In this document: positions 5,447-7,448 of the stretch, one piece after another
How positions within the stretch are numbered: position 1 is the first letter of the stretch
Layout of the letters: the number at the start of each line of letters is the position of its first letter
From: Candidatus Poribacteria bacterium
GTDB taxonomy: Bacteria; Poribacteria; WGA-4E; WGA-3G
Length of the DNA: 7,448 nucleotides
Direction of reading: 5' to 3'
Assembly (NCBI GenBank): GCA_009835515.1
Contig: VXXH01000206.1
Location: 1 to 7,448, forward strand
Made by a program: the position numbers and the translations under genes
Notes under the pieces: generated by a model
Databases searched by the model: none
Told to the model about the DNA's origin: nothing
The model's input: only the letters and a program-made list of their open reading frames with translations

Positions 5447-5941
5447 CGGTGACTGTGTGTCTTTATAACGCTCACATATCACTTCAATGAGATTGGTCGT
5501 GGATTTACCCGGAACGTTCAGACCGACAACGACTTTACCGCCGTTTGTCTCAACAACTTCCCTCTCAATGAGTTGCTCCAATTTATAGTCGCCACCTTTA
5601 ACGTGGATACTCGGTTTGAGTTCGGAGAGCAGGTCAATCGGTGTCAGCTCTGGAAAGATGACGACGTAATCGACACATTCCAAGCCAGCGAGCATCTCTG
5701 CGCGCTCCGCTTCAGGTACAAGCGGACGATTTTCACCTTTGAGATGCCGTACCGAACTATCACTATTGACTGCCACTACGAGCAAATCTCCGAGTTGGCG
5801 CGCCGCCTGAAGATACCGGAGATGTCCCAAATGTAGCACATCAAAACAACCGTTGGTCGTGACAACAGTCTGACCTTCAGTTTTCAGTCGCTGAAGAGCG
5901 GATGCGAGTTCGCTGCGATGATAGATTTTTTGGTTTAACAT
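5441..5941 (-). CDS. rfaE2: D-glycero-beta-D-manno-heptose 1-phosphate adenylyltransferase (RfaE2 / HldE C-terminal domain)
   Basis: A 166-residue cytidylyltransferase-fold enzyme that converts D-glycero-D-manno-heptose 1-phosphate and ATP to ADP-heptose precursor and pyrophosphate, for LPS inner core or other heptosides. It acts in the cytoplasm. TNGCFDVLHLGHLRYL (29-44) holds the HxGH nucleotide-binding signature (His37, His40). It is followed by VAVNSDSSVRHLKGENRPL (56-74), the ERAEMLAGLECVDYVVIF block, LKPSIHVKGGDY (108-119) and the C-terminal GKSTTNLIEVI. It corresponds to the stand-alone second domain of the E. coli HldE fusion, with no kinase domain here or in the window. It is full length with a slightly extended tail (CERYKDTQSPS), whose stop codon lies in a repeat arm. 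The start at ATG 5941 has only a weak AG-rich leader (GAAAATAGAAG). It lies 26 bp after the protease gene and is probably co-transcribed with it. Confidence 0.95.
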   Translation of the reverse strand: MLNQKIYHRSELASALQRLKTEGQTVVTTNGCFDVLHLGHLRYLQAARQLGDLLVVAVNSDSSVRHLKGENRPLVPEAERAEMLAGLECVDYVVIFPELTPIDLLSELKPSIHVKGGDYKLEQLIEREVVETNGGKVVVGLNVPGKSTTNLIEVICERYKDTQSPS

Positions 5942-5967
5942 CTTCTATTTTCAACGTTTTGCCAACG

Positions 5968-7431
5968 CTACTCCAAATCGCGAAGTGCCTTCTCAATGTC
6001 GGCTTTGAGATCAGGACGTACACTCACATGGAGTACAAAACCCCCGGAAACCGACTCTGATATATTGGTTATCTTCTTTAACAGTTTCAATGCAGTTTTG
6101 AAGTCAGTTTCTGCCGCTGAAGTACGCCCTAGGTCAGTGTTGGCGACACCTCGGTCATAGTAAAACTCAGGATAATTTGATTCTAATTGGATAGCCTTAT
6201 CATAGTCTCTGATGCCATCTTCATTATCGCCTTGAGCCGACTTTGCTTTGCCTCGAACGCTGTAAGCCGCAGCAAGAATAGCATCCATTGGTTTCAAGTG
6301 AATCACCGTGTTGCTGTCTTCAATTGCTCCGGTATTATCTCCTAAAGCAGACTTCGCACTGCCACGATTGACGTAGGCTGAAGCCAGAAGATAATCCTCT
6401 GGTTTTAGACGAATCGCCATATCATAATCTTCAAACGCACCCTTCTCATCCCCTAAATGAGACTTCGCAAGACCACTTTTGACATAGACATAAGTATAAT
6501 CATGACCTAAGCGAATCGCTGTCCTATAGTCCTTGATGGCACCCTCAAAATTACTTAACTTTTTTCTCACATCTCCACGGTTGATGTAGGCATCAGCAAA
6601 ATCTGGTGCGAGACGGATAACCGTATCATAGACCTTGATAGCATTCTTAAATTCCCCACGGGCCTCCGCATCCACTGCACTATAGTAGCGAATGAGAGGT
6701 TCCTCACGCCATTTTTCTAAAGGTTTTGCTTGCGTTGGTAGGTCCTTGAGTAATTCCCGAAGATAATTTGAAGGAATCGCATAGCCTGCCCCCACTCTAT
6801 ACCCTCGGAATATAATGCCTATTACGTCTCCATGAACATTTAAGACGGGTCCACCACTATATCCTTTACGAATATTCCTCGCTCTTAAGCTAAGGAAATT
6901 GGGACTGGCTCGACTGATTGAACCGACTGAAACATCGCCCTGCAAGAATTTGTCATCTTGGCGTGGGTTGCCCATGGCTATAATTCTATTACCTTCCTCC
7001 ACTGTTCCACTATCGCCAAGTGAAAGAATATGCGCGTCTTCACCACTTACCTTTTTAACCTTTAAAATAACCAAATCTCGTTTCGGATCACTCGCCATGA
7101 CACCTTCAATCGTGTACCATGTCGGTTTGTTAACCAATTTAGCAATACTGACAGCACCATCAAAAGACTTCTGGTTGATATTGTGAACGTTGGTGACAAT
7201 CAAATCATGTCTAACAAAGAATCCACTCCCTAATGTTGGTGGTCCTTCAACGCTTAAACTCCCTATTTGTACAGTGGCTGCTTTGCCAATTTTCGCAATT
7301 TGATCGAGGTCTGGTCGCGCGGCAACTTTTTCGCCTCGCGTCGCTTGCTGCTTGACACTTGAGCCACAAGACAATAAAATTCCGACTGAAAGGTATCCTA
7401 TGAACATCAATACTTTTTTCGTAATTTTCAT
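5968..7431 (-). CDS. Lipoprotein with trypsin-like serine protease domain and TPR repeats
   Basis: A 487-residue protein. The N terminus MKITKKVLMFIGYLSVGILLSCGSS is a lipoprotein signal with lipobox LLSC (Cys22), so the mature protein is probably membrane-anchored outside the cytoplasm. The protease domain spans about residues 45-230, of the Trypsin_2 / HtrA type. It has all three catalytic residues: His83 in LIVTNVHNI, Asp119 in DPKRDLVILKV and Ser192 in RKGYSGGPVLN (the usual GNSGGP is GYSGGP here). There is no PDZ domain; residues about 249-453 are instead five to six TPR units, with the Arg/Ser-Gly positions at 286, 320, 357, 394 and 428. The C-terminal 30 residues are outside the repeats. 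The role is likely envelope proteolysis or protein binding; the substrate is unknown. SD AAGGGG (7440-7445) lies eight bases before ATG 7431. The gene heads the leftward series, with its promoter beyond the window. Confidence 0.92.
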   Translation of the reverse strand: MKITKKVLMFIGYLSVGILLSCGSSVKQQATRGEKVAARPDLDQIAKIGKAATVQIGSLSVEGPPTLGSGFFVRHDLIVTNVHNINQKSFDGAVSIAKLVNKPTWYTIEGVMASDPKRDLVILKVKKVSGEDAHILSLGDSGTVEEGNRIIAMGNPRQDDKFLQGDVSVGSISRASPNFLSLRARNIRKGYSGGPVLNVHGDVIGIIFRGYRVGAGYAIPSNYLRELLKDLPTQAKPLEKWREEPLIRYYSAVDAEARGEFKNAIKVYDTVIRLAPDFADAYINRGDVRKKLSNFEGAIKDYRTAIRLGHDYTYVYVKSGLAKSHLGDEKGAFEDYDMAIRLKPEDYLLASAYVNRGSAKSALGDNTGAIEDSNTVIHLKPMDAILAAAYSVRGKAKSAQGDNEDGIRDYDKAIQLESNYPEFYYDRGVANTDLGRTSAAETDFKTALKLLKKITNISESVSGGFVLHVSVRPDLKADIEKALRDLE

Positions 7432-7439
7432 CTTGATAG

Positions 7440-7445
7440 CCCCTT
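7440..7445 (-). promoter_or_regulatory. Ribosome binding site of the protease-TPR lipoprotein gene
   Basis: AAGGGG on the minus strand, eight bases before ATG 7431, supports that start. The lipoprotein signal peptide beginning right at this Met is independent support. Confidence 0.65.
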
Positions 7446-7448
7446 GTC

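Noticed and set aside
6060..6690. DNA-level tandem repeat array
   Set aside because: The periodicity is at the protein level (TPR units). The bases have diverged and do not form a DNA repeat array.

Overview
The window carries seven protein-coding loci on two opposed blocks. Two genes and one broken gene read rightward (1-1961) and five genes read leftward (7431-1974). I see no RNA genes, CRISPR array or insertion-sequence transposase. The organism looks like a Gram-negative, lipopolysaccharide-bearing, uncultured bacterium of moderate GC. The evidence is an ADP-heptose pathway enzyme, a lipoprotein signal on a secreted trypsin-like protein, a GH88 uronyl hydrolase and a Gfo/Idh/MocA oxidoreductase. 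Short palindromes of the 'GGGCGAT..ATCGCCC' and 'GTTGGGTTTCGC..ACCCAACCTACG' type, plus the flavour of the proteins, recall Candidatus Poribacteria or similar marine, sponge-associated or sediment lineages. That placement is from memory and is an inference.

Rightward block. Positions 1-306 hold the C-terminal end of an AAA_21/OLD-type ABC ATPase (Walker B and switch His visible). It is followed immediately by a DUF4276 gene. The DUF4276 body is intact, but its natural start (ATG 311, with a Shine-Dalgarno sequence at 300-305) reads only ten codons, MHFEILVEDS, before a TGA. The rest of the protein continues in another frame, so the gene appears frameshifted by a small deletion exactly where the putative catalytic Glu strand is. 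Next comes an intact Gfo/Idh/MocA dehydrogenase (987-1961).

Leftward block, in transcription order: a lipoprotein with a trypsin-like protease domain and TPR repeats (7431-5968); RfaE2/HldE-type heptose-1-phosphate adenylyltransferase (5941-5441); a 128-bp gap holding a split palindromic repeat; a GH88 unsaturated glucuronyl hydrolase-like protein (5312-3942); a 50-bp gap holding a second palindrome; and finally a complete second AAA_15/21-type ATPase (3891-2455). The ATPase overlaps by 20 bp a small protein (2474-1974) with a clear PD-(D/E)XK nuclease-like core (D61, E80-x-K82, Q93).

How the parts work together. The window contains two different pairs of an SMC/ABC-type ATPase with a small partner that may be a nuclease, pointing at each other around the convergent junction at 1962-1973. 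This resembles the architecture of ATPase-plus-nuclease defence systems (OLD, PARIS, Septu and similar). The rightward pair seems to have lost its effector start, while the leftward pair looks intact and is the best candidate here for an under-described system. The remaining genes are ordinary accessory metabolism (uronic acid or sugar turnover, LPS heptose, envelope proteolysis) and show no mechanistic link to the ATPase pairs.
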